Notes under the pieces: model-generated
Database searches by the model: none
Told to the model about the DNA's origin: nothing
Seen by the model: the letters and a program-made list of their open reading frames with translations, nothing else
Translations under genes and position numbers: made by a program
Shown here: one piece after another, positions 13,601-23,709 of the stretch
How the letters are laid out: each line of letters starts with the position of its first letter
Position numbering within the stretch: the first letter of the stretch is position 1
NCBI GenBank assembly: GCA_027972325.1
Contig: JAPMOS010000014.1
Span: forward strand, 142,001 to 206,000
Length of the DNA stretch: 64,000 nucleotides
Reading direction: 5' to 3'
Source: Paratrimastix pyriformis
Taxonomy: Eukaryota; Preaxostyla; Paratrimastigidae

Positions 13601-15467
13601 GGGGTGATGCAGGCTGGGCCCGTGTGTCCCCAACAACCCGGGGTGATGCAGGTTCTGTCGGGCCGACCCGGGGCGATGTCTGCCGGGCCCCAGCCGATCC
13701 AACCCGGGGTGATGCAGGCTGTGTCCATGCACTCCCAACCCGGGGTGATGTCGGCCCAACCCGGGGTGATGTCGGCCCAACCCGGGGTGATGTCGGCCCA
13801 ACCCGGGGTGATGTCGACATGACCCCGGCCGACCCAACCCGGGGTGATGCCGGCTGTGTCGCCACCACCCCGAGTCTGGGCGACGGCGCCCGGGCGGCCC
13901 GCGGGGACTGCGCCCGGCCCGAGGCTGGCTTGGGCGGTGATGCGGGGCCGGGCAGATGGGGAGACGCGGAGCCCACAGGGCGCGGGGTGGGCGGCTTGGC
14001 GGAGGCCGGGGGCGGGTGCGGGGCAGCAGCAGCAGGAGCGGATCCGACGGCAGAGACGGCAGCAGATGCCGCCGGGGCATGGGTGACGAGGGCCGATGGG
14101 GCTGGGCCGGCAGCGGGCGGTGCGGGCTGCGCGGGCGGTGGTGCCAGGAGGGTCGGAGCGGGGGTCGGTGGCACTTGGATGGGTGAGGGGGCTGGGGCCA
14201 CGGGTGCGGGCGTGGAGGGCGCGGGGACTGATGCTGCGGAAGAGGATGCGGGTACTGACGGGGGTGCGAAGGACGGGGCAGGGATGGAGGAAGGTGGAGG
14301 GGCGGCAGCCAGAGGGGTCGCGGATGGGAGAGCGGGTGTCGAAGGGGAGCAGGGGCCGGAGCAGGGGCAGGCGCCGGAGTGGAAGCGGGGGCAGGGGCAG
14401 GGGCGGGGCGGGGACTGGGGCGGGGACTGGGGCGGGGACTGGGGCGGGGACTGGGGCGGGGACTGGGGCGGGGACTGGGGCGGCGGTGGTGGGGGCTGAA
14501 AGTACCGAGGCGAGGAGCGAGGTGGACTGGGAGGGGAGCGACTCGTCCAGGGCCGCCAGGAGCGGGTCCTCCTCCTCTGACCGCTCAGCCCCATCTTGAG
14601 ACTCGGGGTGAGGTGCCGGTGCCGGTGCCGGTGCAGGTGCCGGTGCAGGTGCCGGTGCAGGTGCAGGTGTCGGGGCGGGGGGCTGGGCTCCGGCCATGGC
14701 GGATGCCGCGCCGGGGCGAGTGGTTTCCGAGGACACACCAGAACCGGCCCCGGTGGCGCGCGGGGTGAGGGGCGACGGGGCCGGGAGGGGAGGGGAGGGA
14801 GCCGGCACGCGGGGGGAGTCCGGCGGCCGGGTGGGAAGCGTCGGGGAGGGAGCTGCCAATGCATGGGGGGTCGGAGGCACCGGGTCCGGCACGGCAGTCG
14901 GGGCGGCGAGGGGGGGCGGAGCAGGAGATGTGACCGGGGAGATGATGGGCGAGAGGAGGCTGTCATCGCTGCTGATGATCGAGGGCGGGCCCTTGAGGCC
15001 GGTCAGTTTGGCTGCGGGGGGGCCGAACTGCAGCGAAGCTGTGGAAAGGGACATGCTGAGAATGTCGTCGGGTACCACCGCGGCCGCCATCGGGGCCGCA
15101 GTGGCAGTGGTGGTGGTGGCACCGGGGTGTGGTCGTTGGGGGTGAGGGGCCGGCAGGTCTGGAATCTCATCTTCCAGCGAAAAGTCTGCCTCGTATTCTT
15201 CGATGGGATCTCGTGATTTTGCAGCTGTTGGGGGGAATGGAGCGAGGCCAGCGAGAGTTTCGGGGGCAGACCTGAAGGATCGCGAGATTTGGGCGGTGGC
15301 GGTTCGGTTTGTGGAGCTGGTATGAAAGAAGCACCCGATGATGTCGGAGGAGTGGTTGTGTGTGGGTGAGATTCCGGCGGCGCGGGAGCGCTCCCGGACG
15401 GAGGCGGTTGGGAAGGGCCGTCGATAGCGGCGGGTTCCTCAAAATCCGCATCATAGGTCTCCGTCAT
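7664..15467 (-). CDS. Very large Ala/Pro/Ser-rich protein with C-terminal coiled-coil segments
   Basis: ATG at 15467, TGA at 7664. Exon 1 is 15467-15272; intron 15225-15271 (GTCTGC...CAACAG) joins it in frame to a giant exon ending at 13216. That exon encodes acidic sequence, PAPAP runs and many SPRVG repeats. The reading frame changes once near 14.4 kb, so a small intron in low-complexity sequence or an assembly indel is present there. Later exons, each ending in GTCCG or GTCTG, lie near 12520-12236, 12106-11826, 11290-11016, 10710-10600, 10180-9778, 9450-9300, 9000-8917 and 8515-8377. The last exon (7850-7664) ends GGQQNGS. The C-terminal exons are helical and charged, for example LETLWSELHFP and RREREWNNYVTPLVERRIP. 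No family was recognised. Introns are packed with minisatellites. Confidence 0.6.
7876..8056. repeat. 8-bp minisatellite (GATGAGCG) in intron
   Basis: About 20 units of GATGAGCG with a few GGGCG variants. It lies within the last intron of the minus-strand gene that ends at 7664. Confidence 0.9.
8090..8340. repeat. CATCAT-type repeat in intron
   Basis: Runs of CATCAT, CATCATCCAGAT, CATCCAGT and CATGATCAA follow one another with gradual change of unit. This is intron sequence just after the donor GTCCGTC of the exon near 8515-8377. Confidence 0.85.
9060..9252. repeat. GATGATTGGATGCT-type repeat in intron
   Basis: Units of TGATGATTGGATGC recur about ten times with GATGATGAT interruptions. The repeat lies between the exons near 9000-8917 and 9450-9300 of the minus-strand gene. 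Confidence 0.8.
9583..9778. repeat. CAGACAGA/CAGGACAGA minisatellite directly after a splice donor
   Basis: Tandem mixtures of ACAGACAG, GGACAGAC and GCACAGAC. On the sense (minus) strand it begins right at the donor GTCCGTGTC of the exon near 10180-9778. The donor region itself reads as part of the TGTCTGTG repeat. Confidence 0.85.
10258..10565. repeat. Degenerate 60-70 bp tandem repeat in intron
   Basis: Elements such as AATGTGTTCTGTGGCTGT, TTGTGTCTGT and GCACATCAACGTGTCGTGT recur several times in order. It lies in the intron downstream, on the minus strand, of the exon near 10710-10600, whose donor is GTCCGC. Confidence 0.7.
10755..10882. repeat. GTGTGGATAGTGCCCCC minisatellite in intron
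   Basis: About eight imperfect units of GTGTGGATAGTGCCCCC in the intron of the minus-strand gene. Confidence 0.8.
11395..11830. repeat. AGCCACAACGGGGGG minisatellite derived from the adjacent donor
   Basis: More than twenty units of about 15-17 bp (AGCCACAACGGGGGGAG), with a higher-order copy of about 125 bp repeated near 11525-11660 and 11650-11775. On the sense strand the first unit starts at the donor of the exon ending near 11826, so the repeat looks seeded by intron positions just after the 5' splice site. Confidence 0.85.
12555..13105. repeat. 14-bp minisatellite (GATGATGATGACTG) in intron
   Basis: About 35 units of TGGATGATGATGAC, mostly perfect, with single-base variants (GGCTGG) and short 9-bp units. 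It fills the intron between the giant exon ending at 13216 and the exon starting near 12520. Confidence 0.9.
13540..13845 (-). repeat. Coding tandem repeat encoding SPRVG-type units
   Basis: On the minus strand about sixteen copies encode (T/A)SPRVG(P/S) motifs with variable linkers such as STRTQPA. DNA units are 18-48 bp and share CATCACCCCGGGTTG. It lies inside the giant exon and keeps one frame throughout, unlike the intronic repeats. Confidence 0.8.
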
Positions 15468-15576
15468 TCTTTTTGTGTTTAAAATACAAAGAGAAGATGG
15501 ATGAAGAAGAGGAACCGCGGAAAGGCGAAAAACAGCTGGAACTGCTGCGGCGTAGTGGATTCAACCGGACGAGTGC
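15468..15576. promoter_or_regulatory. Short divergent promoter region
   Basis: Separates the start codon of the large minus-strand gene (15467) from the USE1-like gene. The first plus-strand ATG is at about 15496, and the ATG in the SNARE frame is at 15577. No TATA-like element was recognised beyond TTTAAAATA near 15478. Confidence 0.4.
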
Positions 15577-15978
15577 ATGCAGTCCACCAACCCGTCAGCT
15601 TCACAAGAAGCCGATCCCAACCGATCCCTTCTTTTTGACGATCCCAACTCCGCTTTCGAACATCCCGTCGATCTAGAAGCGCACAAAAAGATCCAAGATG
15701 AGCTGGTCAATGACCTCACATCAATGGCACAGATGTTGAAACGATCTGGCCGGATCGTGCGGGACACGCTGCAGGAGGACAATGTTATTTTGGAGCGTCA
15801 AATAGATGTCATGAACAGAAATCGCTCATCAATGGAAACCGAGGCCAAACGGCTGGATCAGACTACAGAGAAAACTTCCCGCGGGAACTGGGCTGCCTGC
15901 TCAGCTTTTGGGACTGTTTTCCTCGTGTTCCTCGCGATGGTGGTTTTGATTCGACTGATCCCCAAGAACCATCTCTAA
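15577..15978 (+). CDS. USE1: USE1-like SNARE
   Basis: 133 residues. A helical SNARE-like region (about residues 30-95) with heptad hydrophobics is followed by a single C-terminal membrane anchor and the ending LIRLIPKNHL. The motif IRxxPK after the anchor is typical of Use1, the ER SNARE acting in Golgi-to-ER retrograde fusion with Sec20 and Sec22. The protein is shorter than animal or yeast Use1 (about 245-260 residues), mainly lacking N-terminal sequence. An upstream ATG near 15496 opens a Glu/Lys-rich frame of about 25 codons that would need a small intron to join; I could not find one that fits, so the start is taken at 15577. C-terminal anchoring predicts an ER membrane location with the helix in the cytosol. 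Confidence 0.75.
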   Translation: MQSTNPSASQEADPNRSLLFDDPNSAFEHPVDLEAHKKIQDELVNDLTSMAQMLKRSGRIVRDTLQEDNVILERQIDVMNRNRSSMETEAKRLDQTTEKTSRGNWAACSAFGTVFLVFLAMVVLIRLIPKNHL

Positions 15979-16433
15979 GCCCCGGCTCCCCCCCCCCCCC
16001 CCTTCCCTTCCCTCCCTCCCTCCCTCCCGCTGCCGGTCTCCATCGACTGGGCCGCCCCCGTCGCGGGCATCGCCTTCGTCGGCTCGGCCACCAGCCCCAC
16101 CACCTCCATCGCCAATAGCGAACCGCCCGCCCAACGCACACGAATGCCCTTCCCTCCCTCCACTCCATCACCATCTCTCGGTTTCTGTTCGTCCCAGGGG
16201 CAACCCCTCCCCTCCCCCCCGAATTATGTTTTCCTCCACTCGACAAGAAATTACCCAACGAATGCCCATTTTTCCAATTCGGTTGTCAAACTCAATGCCG
16301 GCCCGGTGTGCAACACCAGCGTCGGAAGAGGCTAGCGCTTCTTCACTTCCTTTTGCGTCCCAAAGTCATTCCAAGGCTTCTCGGTGACGCCCGTCTTGTT
16401 TAAACCCCTTTCCTCTATCGAACCTAATTGCAA
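15979..16433. other. Intergenic between USE1-like and kinase genes
   Basis: Begins with a C/T-rich tract (15985-16027). A plus-strand frame at about 16030-16140 reads like ordinary protein (VSIDWAAPVAGIAFVG), but has no start or joinable neighbour, so it is not called a gene. The kinase promoter must lie here; nothing specific was recognised. Confidence 0.4.
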
Positions 16434-19400
16434 ATGTCATCAGGAGCTGCGGCTCCTTTTGATGGAACCCCTCATCCCTCCATGTTTACCAAGCTTCGCC
16501 TTCTCGGGCGAGGGGATGTTTCGCGGGTATACCTTGTCGTTCGTAAGGGAACAAACGAACTGTATGCCATGAAAATTCTCCAGAAGGAAGACATGATCCG
16601 GCGTGGCAAAATTCACCGAGTCCTGACCGAGCGGGAAATTCTGGCCACTGCCGGTCTGTTCTGACTGCTGAGTCTTTGTGCTGATTCCTCGGTACTCACA
16701 TCCCATTCGTCTAGACCACCCTTTCGTCACGACGCTGCATTCCTGCTTCAGGCACGGGAACAAGCTCTACTTCATTATGGATTATTGTGCCGGCGGGGAC
16801 TTTTCTCGAATGCTTCAGGGGCAACCGAACGGAAGGCTATCTGGTTTGTCCCTGGCTTTTCCCGCTTGCATTCTCAGAATGGTCTTTAGAGGCCTCGGCA
16901 AAATTCTACGCCGCCGAGATTCTTCTCGCATTGGAGTATTTGCACATGCTCGGGGTGATCTATCGCGACCTGAAACCGGAGAACGTGCTCGTCCACGAAT
17001 CAGGTCCGAGCGTGAGGTGGGAGTTCTTTGCGAAGCTCCGGCCGTTTCTCTTTCTCTCCCGCGGGTTCTGCAGGCCACATCATGATCACCGATTTCGACT
17101 TGAGTCATCGGGCCGATTCACCGGCGCCACCGCAGGTGGTACCCGGAATGGTCTGCATGCCCCCATATGCCCTCGCTCCTCCCTCCTTTCTCATCTCTGC
17201 CTCCCTGCCCCGCTGGCGCAGCGGCGCGAGGTGGATATCTCCCACCTGACCGAGACGAACTCCTTTGTCGGGACGGAAGAAGTGTCCGTCATCCATCCAC
17301 CCCCGTCCCATGCCCGTGACAATGTCTCGGACCCCCCCCGGTGTCGCCTTCTTGGGGTTTGGCAGATGCCCCTTGTCCACGCCCCCGCCAACTACCCCAC
17401 TACCCCACTGTGCTCATCTCCGCATGACCCTTTCCTTCTCTTCTTCGCAGCTGTATCCCCCCCCCCCCCCCCATCAGGCCAGATCCTTGACGTCTGCCTT
17501 TCTCCCGCCCTTTCCGGCCCGGCCATCCCCCACTCCCGGGGGACCATCCGCATCCGCACCCCCAGTATCTCGCCCCGAGGTGATCCACGGTCCGCCCATC
17601 GCCATTGCGTGTGTGCGCGTCGTTGGGGGTGTGCGGGTGGCGGCGAGTGACCCACGCGTCTTCATCCCGCTCACTCCGCCGCTCCCCTTCGTTTCCGCCT
17701 GCCCACCCGGTCCTGCCCGCACGGACAGGGACGGGCCATAACGAGACGGTCGACTGGTGGGCCTTCGGGGTCTTCGTCTATGAGATGCTCGTCCGCCACC
17801 CGCCACCCCGTCTCACCCCGGCCCCGCCCTCCCGCCCTCCCGCCCTCCCGCCCTCCCGCCCTCCCGCCCTCCCCCACAAACTGATACCCGCAGCACGCAG
17901 CCCCCGCGGGATCGATGGGAGATGAACGATTCCACCTGATCCATTCCCCCTCCCTCCATTCCCATTCCCCCCTTCCATTCTCATTCCCCCCCTTCCATTC
18001 CCATCCCCCCAGTTCGGGTCCCCGCCCTTCCGCGGGGCCAGCCAGACGGACACATTTCGGCAGATCGTCAAGAAGGACCCCGAGTTCCCCGCCGACCCCC
18101 CCGTCTGCCCACCAGCCACCAGCCACCACCACACCACCACACACCACCACCGAAGACCCTCACAAACATGGTGTACCGGGGTGCTCCTCACGGCACCCTC
18201 CCCCGACCCCCACCGTCTCATCCCGGTTTCTCTGTCCTCGCACCTGTCGACCTACCCCCTGGCGCTGCACCATCCCGGTTCCTCTGTCCTCGCACATGTC
18301 GACCTACCCCCTGGCGCTGCCCCCCGGGTCGACCTATCCCCCGGTGCTGCATCCCGGGTGACGGCCATGGCGCAGGTGTCGCGGGCCTGCCGGTCGTTGA
18401 TCAAGAAGCTGCTTCACCGGGACCCCACCAAGCGGCTCGGCTTCCGCCACGGCGCATCGGAAATCAAAAAGTCCGCACCCGATCCCATCCCATCCCATCC
18501 TCCCCGGCGAGTCATCAGGGCAGCAGAACTGGCGATGCGGGATGAAACCGAACGTCGCAATTCGCGCTCATGCAGAGACCATCAAAGATGTTAATTCATT
18601 TGGACAGCAGGGCGGTGGTCATGGAAGTCGGCATCCGCTAAGGAGTGGCGTGACGGGCCGGCGGGGTGGCGACTGGCGGCCGCCAACGCAGCTCACCCGT
18701 GTGGTGGCCGTGCACACTTACCCTCACGCCGATGGGGCTTCGGCGCATCAGTCTCACGCCTGGTTCCGCGAGGTGGACTCAGCCCTGATTCGCAATGTTT
18801 CTTGGTGTCTGTGTATCGAATGTCCATGTGTGGTGGCGGGGTGCGGGTGTGTCACAGTCACGCCTGGTTCCGCGAGGTGGACTTCGCCCTGATCCGCAAC
18901 GTGCGGCCGCCCTTCGTGCCCCAGCTGCGCCACCCGCTGGACCTGCGCTACTTCGAGTCCGAGGAGCGCCTCATCCAGATGTCCGCCCTGCCCCTCCACC
19001 TCTCCCCGCCTTCATATGCATCCATCATTCCATCCGAGTCCGAGGAGCGCCTCATCCGGATGTCCGCCCTGCCTGTGTCCCTGCCGCGCCCCCCTTGTCC
19101 TGTCCTCTTTGGCCCTCCTCCTTGCCTCGCCCTGCTCCTCCACATCTCCCTGCCTTCAGATGCCCCGTCTGATCGCAGTCTTGTAGAATACCCCCACCCA
19201 TCATCCAATCAGCATCATCGAATCATCATCATTCCCCTCCACCCACCCCGCAGCGTGGCCGAGCACGACCGGGCGATCGGACTGACCCCGGCTGACGACG
19301 ACGAGGACTCGTCGACCTCGGGGGAGGAGACCGGCGAGGGGGAGGACGAGGACCCGTCCGGGAGCAGCAGCAGCCCCGCCCCCCCGGCCGGTCCCGTCCT

Positions 19401-20868
19401 CACGACCGCCGCCGCCGCCGCCGCCGCCGCGGACCAGAGGCGACTGGCACTGGATGACCCCTTCCAGTTCTTCACCCCACTCCTCGGTCCGCATGTATGC
19501 GCTCATGTCCCCGTGTGGCGTTGGGTGTTGTGGTTCATTGCTGCTTGCTGCTTGCTGCTTGCTGCTGCTGCTGCTGCTTGCTGCTGCTGCTGCTGCTTGC
19601 TGCTGCTGCTGCTGCTTGCTGCTTGCTGCTGCTGTGATTCCGGTTCGCTTCTTGCCTGTTCCGTCTGGCCTCCTGGCTCCCGAGGGGTGCGGCTGGGGAA
19701 AGTACGAAGCACGGTCGCTGCCCGGGCTGTCAGATCCCGCATCGGCACACGACGGCTCCCCCATCGGCTCTTCCTCACCCGCTCTCATCTCCTCTCACGC
19801 ACACCTGCCCAGGGGCGGCCGCCTTCGAGCTCTCGGCCCGGTCGGGGCTGCTGCCCCCGGGCGCCTTCGACTCGGCCGCCGTGGCAACCTCGGACCCTTC
19901 CTCCGAGCCCTCGGCCTCCGAGCGCGAGCGGGACCCGCCCACCCCTCATGCCCCCGCCATCGACCCCCTCCCTCCCGCCGCTGGCGAGCCTTCAGGCCCC
20001 ACCTCCTGCCGCCGCCGCCCCGGTCCCGTCCTTCTCCGCCTCCCCCTCTCCGACGCCCTCGCCCTCGCCACCATCCCCCAGCCCGTTCGTACGGGCCCTC
20101 TCCGCACCCACCTCCCCGCACACCGCGGCCTCCACCGAGCCAGTCGCAGTGGCCGCCCGGGGATCCCCCCCGTCCTTCTCCCCGACCCGCTCCCCCGCCC
20201 TGGCGGTGCCCCTCTGCCCCGACTTCTCCGCCTTCCCGATGCGGGGTGGCGACGACGTGGCCCAGCGGCGCTCCTACTCGTTCACCGTCACCACCTCGGC
20301 CCCGTCACCATCACCCCGCTCGCCCGAGTCTGGCGGTGGCCGTCCCGTCGACCCCACGGACGTCCTCTCGCCATTCGGCTCCCCGCGGGCCAGCGCCCGG
20401 GCTGCTGTGGAGCTGCCGCCACGAGCAGCAGCAGCAGCATCAGGGGTCCTTGGGGCCAGGGCCCGGTCAGCCGCCCCGACCGAGGAGCACATCTCCTTCG
20501 ATGGGGATCGGCATATGGGTAGGTTACCCGAGGCGTTCTACTCCAGGCTCGTACACCATCACCACCATCACCACCATCATCACCATCACCACCACCCCGA
20601 CGCGGCACCGATGCTACGACCACCCGGGTGGATTGCCGCAGTCTCGGCGGTTCCGCTCGACCTCGCGGCCCCAGACGCCGAACCGCCACGGGCCCCCGCC
20701 GCCACCACCACCGAGGACGGCGACCATCCCGCGTACACCGTCACCGATCCCGTCTGGGATTTCACCACCACCCGCTCGGCGGCAAGCTTTCTCCGGTATA
20801 ACAACCCACACCAGGCCTCCCTCGAGGCACACCCAGACGAGCAGGCGGCGGGGCCACTGAGCCCGTAG
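16434..20868 (+). CDS. AGC protein kinase of the nrc-2/FPK1/AGCVIII type
   Basis: Exons 16434-16653, 16715-16843, 16878-17003, from 17074, then small exons to 18470, 18860-18972 and 19255-20868 (TAG). The glycine loop GRGDVS, VMK-type lysine (AMKIL), HRD loop (YRDLKPEN), DFD in place of DFG (ITDFDLS), FVGTEE and [13 protein letters not shown] are visible. DFD is characteristic of fungal nrc-2/Fpk1 and plant AGCVIII kinases, which act in polarity and flippase control. After the catalytic domain come [15 protein letters not shown] (AGC tail), an acidic segment, DDPFQFF resembling a hydrophobic motif, then a Pro/Ser-rich tail with 14 consecutive His near 20556-20598. The exon with the APE motif (about 17571-17596) is one base short of frame (GCCCCGAG where GCCCCCGAG is expected), probably a C-run miscount. 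A second unresolved frame change is near 20.0 kb. One intron is only 34 nt (16844-16877). Confidence 0.85.
17815..17872. repeat. CCCTCCCG octamer repeat in kinase intron
   Basis: Six or more perfect units of CCCTCCCG, in the intron following the exon that encodes [13 protein letters not shown]. Confidence 0.8.
18225..18360. repeat. About 55-bp tandem repeat in kinase intron
   Basis: Two full copies of a unit containing CTGTCCTCGCAC, TGTCGACCTACCCC and CTGGCGCTGC, then a partial third and fourth copy (GTCGACCTATCCCCC). It ends immediately before the exon beginning near 18386. Confidence 0.75.
18751..18906 (+). repeat. Duplicated exon edge spanning a 3' splice site
   Basis: The kinase exon start (acceptor CACAG then TCACGCCTGGTTCCGCGAGG, from about 18860) is preceded in the intron by a near-identical copy (acceptor CATCAG, 18750-18798). 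The copies match over about 45 bp with about four differences; the upstream copy encodes VDSALIRN where the exon used has VDFALIRN. They are about 109 bp apart. Confidence 0.85.
18950..19078 (+). repeat. Duplicated exon edge spanning a 5' splice site
   Basis: The end of the same kinase exon (GAGTCCGAGGAGCGCCTCAT, then the donor GTCCGCCCTGCC) recurs 83 bp downstream inside the intron, including the donor. They differ by CAG versus CGG and little else over about 40 bp. Confidence 0.85.
19540..19635. repeat. TGC/TTGC repeat in kinase intron
   Basis: CTGCTTGCTGCTTGCTGCTG units over about 95 bp, in the intron after the exon ending TPLLG (donor GTCCGC near 19489). Confidence 0.85.
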
Positions 20869-21405
20869 TAAAACGGACCGGCCGGGTGGGGTGGGGGGTG
20901 GCAGCCGTTAAAAAGCCCGCCCCCCCACCACCACCCCCACCACCCCGTTTTTATTTTTTTTCTGTGTCGTGCCTGGCTGGGCCTGTGTGCCTTTGGGGCG
21001 TGCAGATCTGGCCTGCGAGGGGGGGGTTCTTCAGCCACGCGGCGGCTCCTTAATTGGAGCCTCTTTGCGCTCCCTTTTCCCTCTTCTACTTTCTCCCTTG
21101 CCCGGTCGTCCCCGGGCCAAACTCACTTCCCAGCGGACAGTTTCGTAGTTTCGGCGATTGATTGGCTTTCTTTCTTTTTTTGTGTGTGGGTGACGTCACG
21201 ACGGAACAGAGGCAAACGTCCGGAAGAAATCTCGAAGAGACTTGAAAGGCTCAATGTCCTTGCCAGGTGGAGTCTGAAAAGGCCAATGAGAAGTACACTG
21301 AACCGTTGTCATTCACCCCCCCCCCCCCCAGGACCAAGGAAAAAGTGGAATAAAGTCATCGCTCGTATTTGGTCACAAAGCGAAACGAGGGGGGAAAATC
21401 TGGGC
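20869..21405. other. Convergent intergenic region
   Basis: Lies between the 3' ends of the kinase (+) and HSP70 (-). It has C-rich and T-rich tracts (20920-20960, 21170-21183). No gene or clear polyadenylation signal was identified. Confidence 0.5.
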
Positions 21406-23709
21406 TTAATCAACCTCCTCAATCTTGGGGCCAGAGCTCTTGGGGGCAGCGGCGGGGGCAGGGCCACCGGCGGCAGGGCCGGCGCCGGGGAAGCCCATGC
21501 CGGGCATACCGGGCATCCCACCCTCGGCGCCCATGCCACCCATATCGGGCATGCCGGGCATGCCACCGGCACCGGCGGCACCCTGGTAGAGACGCATCAT
21601 GATGGGGTTGATGACCTCCTCGAGCTCCTTCTGCTTGGCGTCGTAGGCGGCCTTGTCCTCCTGCTGGTGGGCATCGAGCCAGGCGAGGGCGCCCTTGACG
21701 GCATCCTCGATGTGCTTCTTGTCGTCGGCAGAGAGCTTGCTGCCGACCTTCTCGTCCTGGATGGTGTTGCGGATCGAGTAGGCGTAGTTCTCGAGGTGGT
21801 TCTTGGACTCAACACGCTCGCGGACGGCCTCATCGTCGGCCTTGTACTTCTCGGCATCGTTGACCATGCGCTCGATATCGTCCTTGGACAGGCGGCCCTT
21901 GTCGTTGGTGATGGTGATCTGGTTCTTGTTGCCGGTGGCCTTGTCGACGGCGGACACCTGGAGGATACCGTTGGCATCAATATCGAAGGTAACCTCAATC
22001 TTGGGGACACCACGGGGCGCTGGGGGAATGTTCTTCAGCTCGAAGGTGCCGAGCAGGTTGTTCTCGCGGGTCCGGGCACGCTCACCCTCGAAGACCTGGT
22101 GGGCAGGAGTGAAGGGAGGGAAGGTGAGTGGGGGGACACGGGGAGGACGGGCGAGGCAAGCGGCAAGCGGGGAAGGGAGGGAAACAAACCTGGATGAGCA
22201 CGGATTGCTGGTTGTCGGAGAAGGTCGAGAAGATCTCGGACTTCTTGGTGGGAATGGTGGTGTTGCGCTTAATCAGAGTGGTCATGATACCACCGGCAGT
22301 CTCAAGGCCAAGAGACAGGGGAATAACATCAAGGAGCAGCAGCTCCGAGACGGCCTCGGAGTTGTCGCCAGTCACAATGGCGCCCTGGATAGCGGCACCA
22401 TAGGCAACAGCCTCATCAGGGTTGATGTTCTTGCAAGGCTCCTTGCCGGCGAAGAAGTCCTTCAGCAGCTGCTGGACGCGGGGGATACGGGTGGAGCCAC
22501 CAACAAGGACAACCTCGGTGATCGAGGCCTTGTCCATCTTGGCATCGCGGAGAACCCGCTCAACGGGCTCGAGGCAAGAGCGGAAGAGGTCGGCGTTGAG
22601 CTCCTCGAAGCGGGCACGGGTCACGTTGGCGAAGAAGTCCTGGCCTTCGAAGAGGGAGTCAATCTCAACGGTGGTCTGGGTGGTGGTCGAAAGGGTACGC
22701 TTGGCGCGCTCAGCGGCGGTGCGGAGACGACGGAGGGCGCGGAAGTTGTGGGCAATGTCCTTCTTGGTCTTGCGCTTGAACTCCTCGGCAAGGAAGTCCT
22801 GGAGGCGGCTGTAAAGGGGGAGGGTGAGCCCAAACCCGGGAAAAGGCAACAGACTTATCAAAGTCCTCACCGCCCAGATGGGTGTTGCCGGCAGTGGCCT
22901 TGACCTCGAACACACCATCATCGATGGAAAGGAGGGAGACATCGAGCGTGCCGCCGCCAAGATCGAAGATGAGGATGTTCATCTCACCCTTGCCCTTCTT
23001 GTCAAGACCATAAGCGATAGCGCTGGCGGTGGGCTCGTTGATCATGCTAATGCGGACCAAGCAAAAAGTGATCAGGAACGAGGTGGTGGTGGGGACAAAA
23101 AAGACAGACCGCATCACATTGAGACCGGCAATGCGGCCGGCATCCTTAGTGGAGGAACGCTGGGAATCGTTGAAGTAGGCAGGGCAAGTAACGACGGCGT
23201 TCTCAACGGGGCGGCCAAGGTAAGCCTCGGCAGTCTCCTTCATCTTGATCAGAACCATAGAAGAAATTTCCTCAGGGCGGAAAGTCTTCTGCTCACCCTT
23301 GTAGGTAACCTGGACACCGGGGCGGTCGTTGTCCATACGAATCACGCGGAAGGGCCAGTGCTTCATATCATTCTGGATCTCGGGGTCGGAGAAGCGACGG
23401 CCAATCATACGCTTGGCATCGAAAATGGTGTTCTCGGGGTTCATGGCAACCTGGTTCTTGGCGGCGTCACCGATCAGACGCTCGCTCTCAGTGAAAGCAA
23501 CGTACGAGGGAGTAGTACGGTTGCCCTGTAAAAAGGAAAAAGGGAAACCGATGGAAACGAGGTGTGAGCCAAAGGAGAGCCAAGATTGTCAGATGGCGAA
23601 CCTGGTCATTGGCAATGATTTCCACGTGGTCGTGTTGCCAGACACCAACGCAGGAGTAGGTGGTGCCAAGATCGATACCAACGCAAATAGGCTTGGGTGC
23701 AGCGCTCAT
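21406..23709 (-). CDS. Cytosolic HSP70 chaperone
   Basis: Five exons: 23709-23602, 23525-23110, 23046-22855, 22808-22190 and 22095-21406, giving about 674 residues. All classic parts are present: [13 protein letters not shown] near the N-terminus, the ATPase motifs ([28 protein letters not shown]), the linker and substrate domain ([13 protein letters not shown]), the lid and a Gly/Met/Pro-rich tail ending in IEEVD, which marks the cytosolic form that binds TPR co-chaperones. HSP70 conservation fixes the introns exactly: GLNVMR joins MINEPT across 23109-23047, and GEDFD-N joins RLQDF across 22854-22809. Donors are GTTCG, GTCTG, GTCTG and GTTTG. Codon use is strongly C-ending, consistent with high expression. 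No convincing heat-shock element array was seen upstream. Confidence 0.97.

Noticed and set aside
15863-16258. Minus-strand Gly/Arg-rich ORFs
   Set aside because: Antisense of the USE1-like 3' end and low-complexity intergenic DNA.
18751-18798. Alternative kinase exon
   Set aside because: It is a near copy of the exon start at 18860; the downstream copy continues in frame into the AGC tail, the upstream one does not.
21184-23531. Plus-strand ORFs over HSP70
   Set aside because: Antisense shadows of the HSP70 exons, caused by biased third positions.
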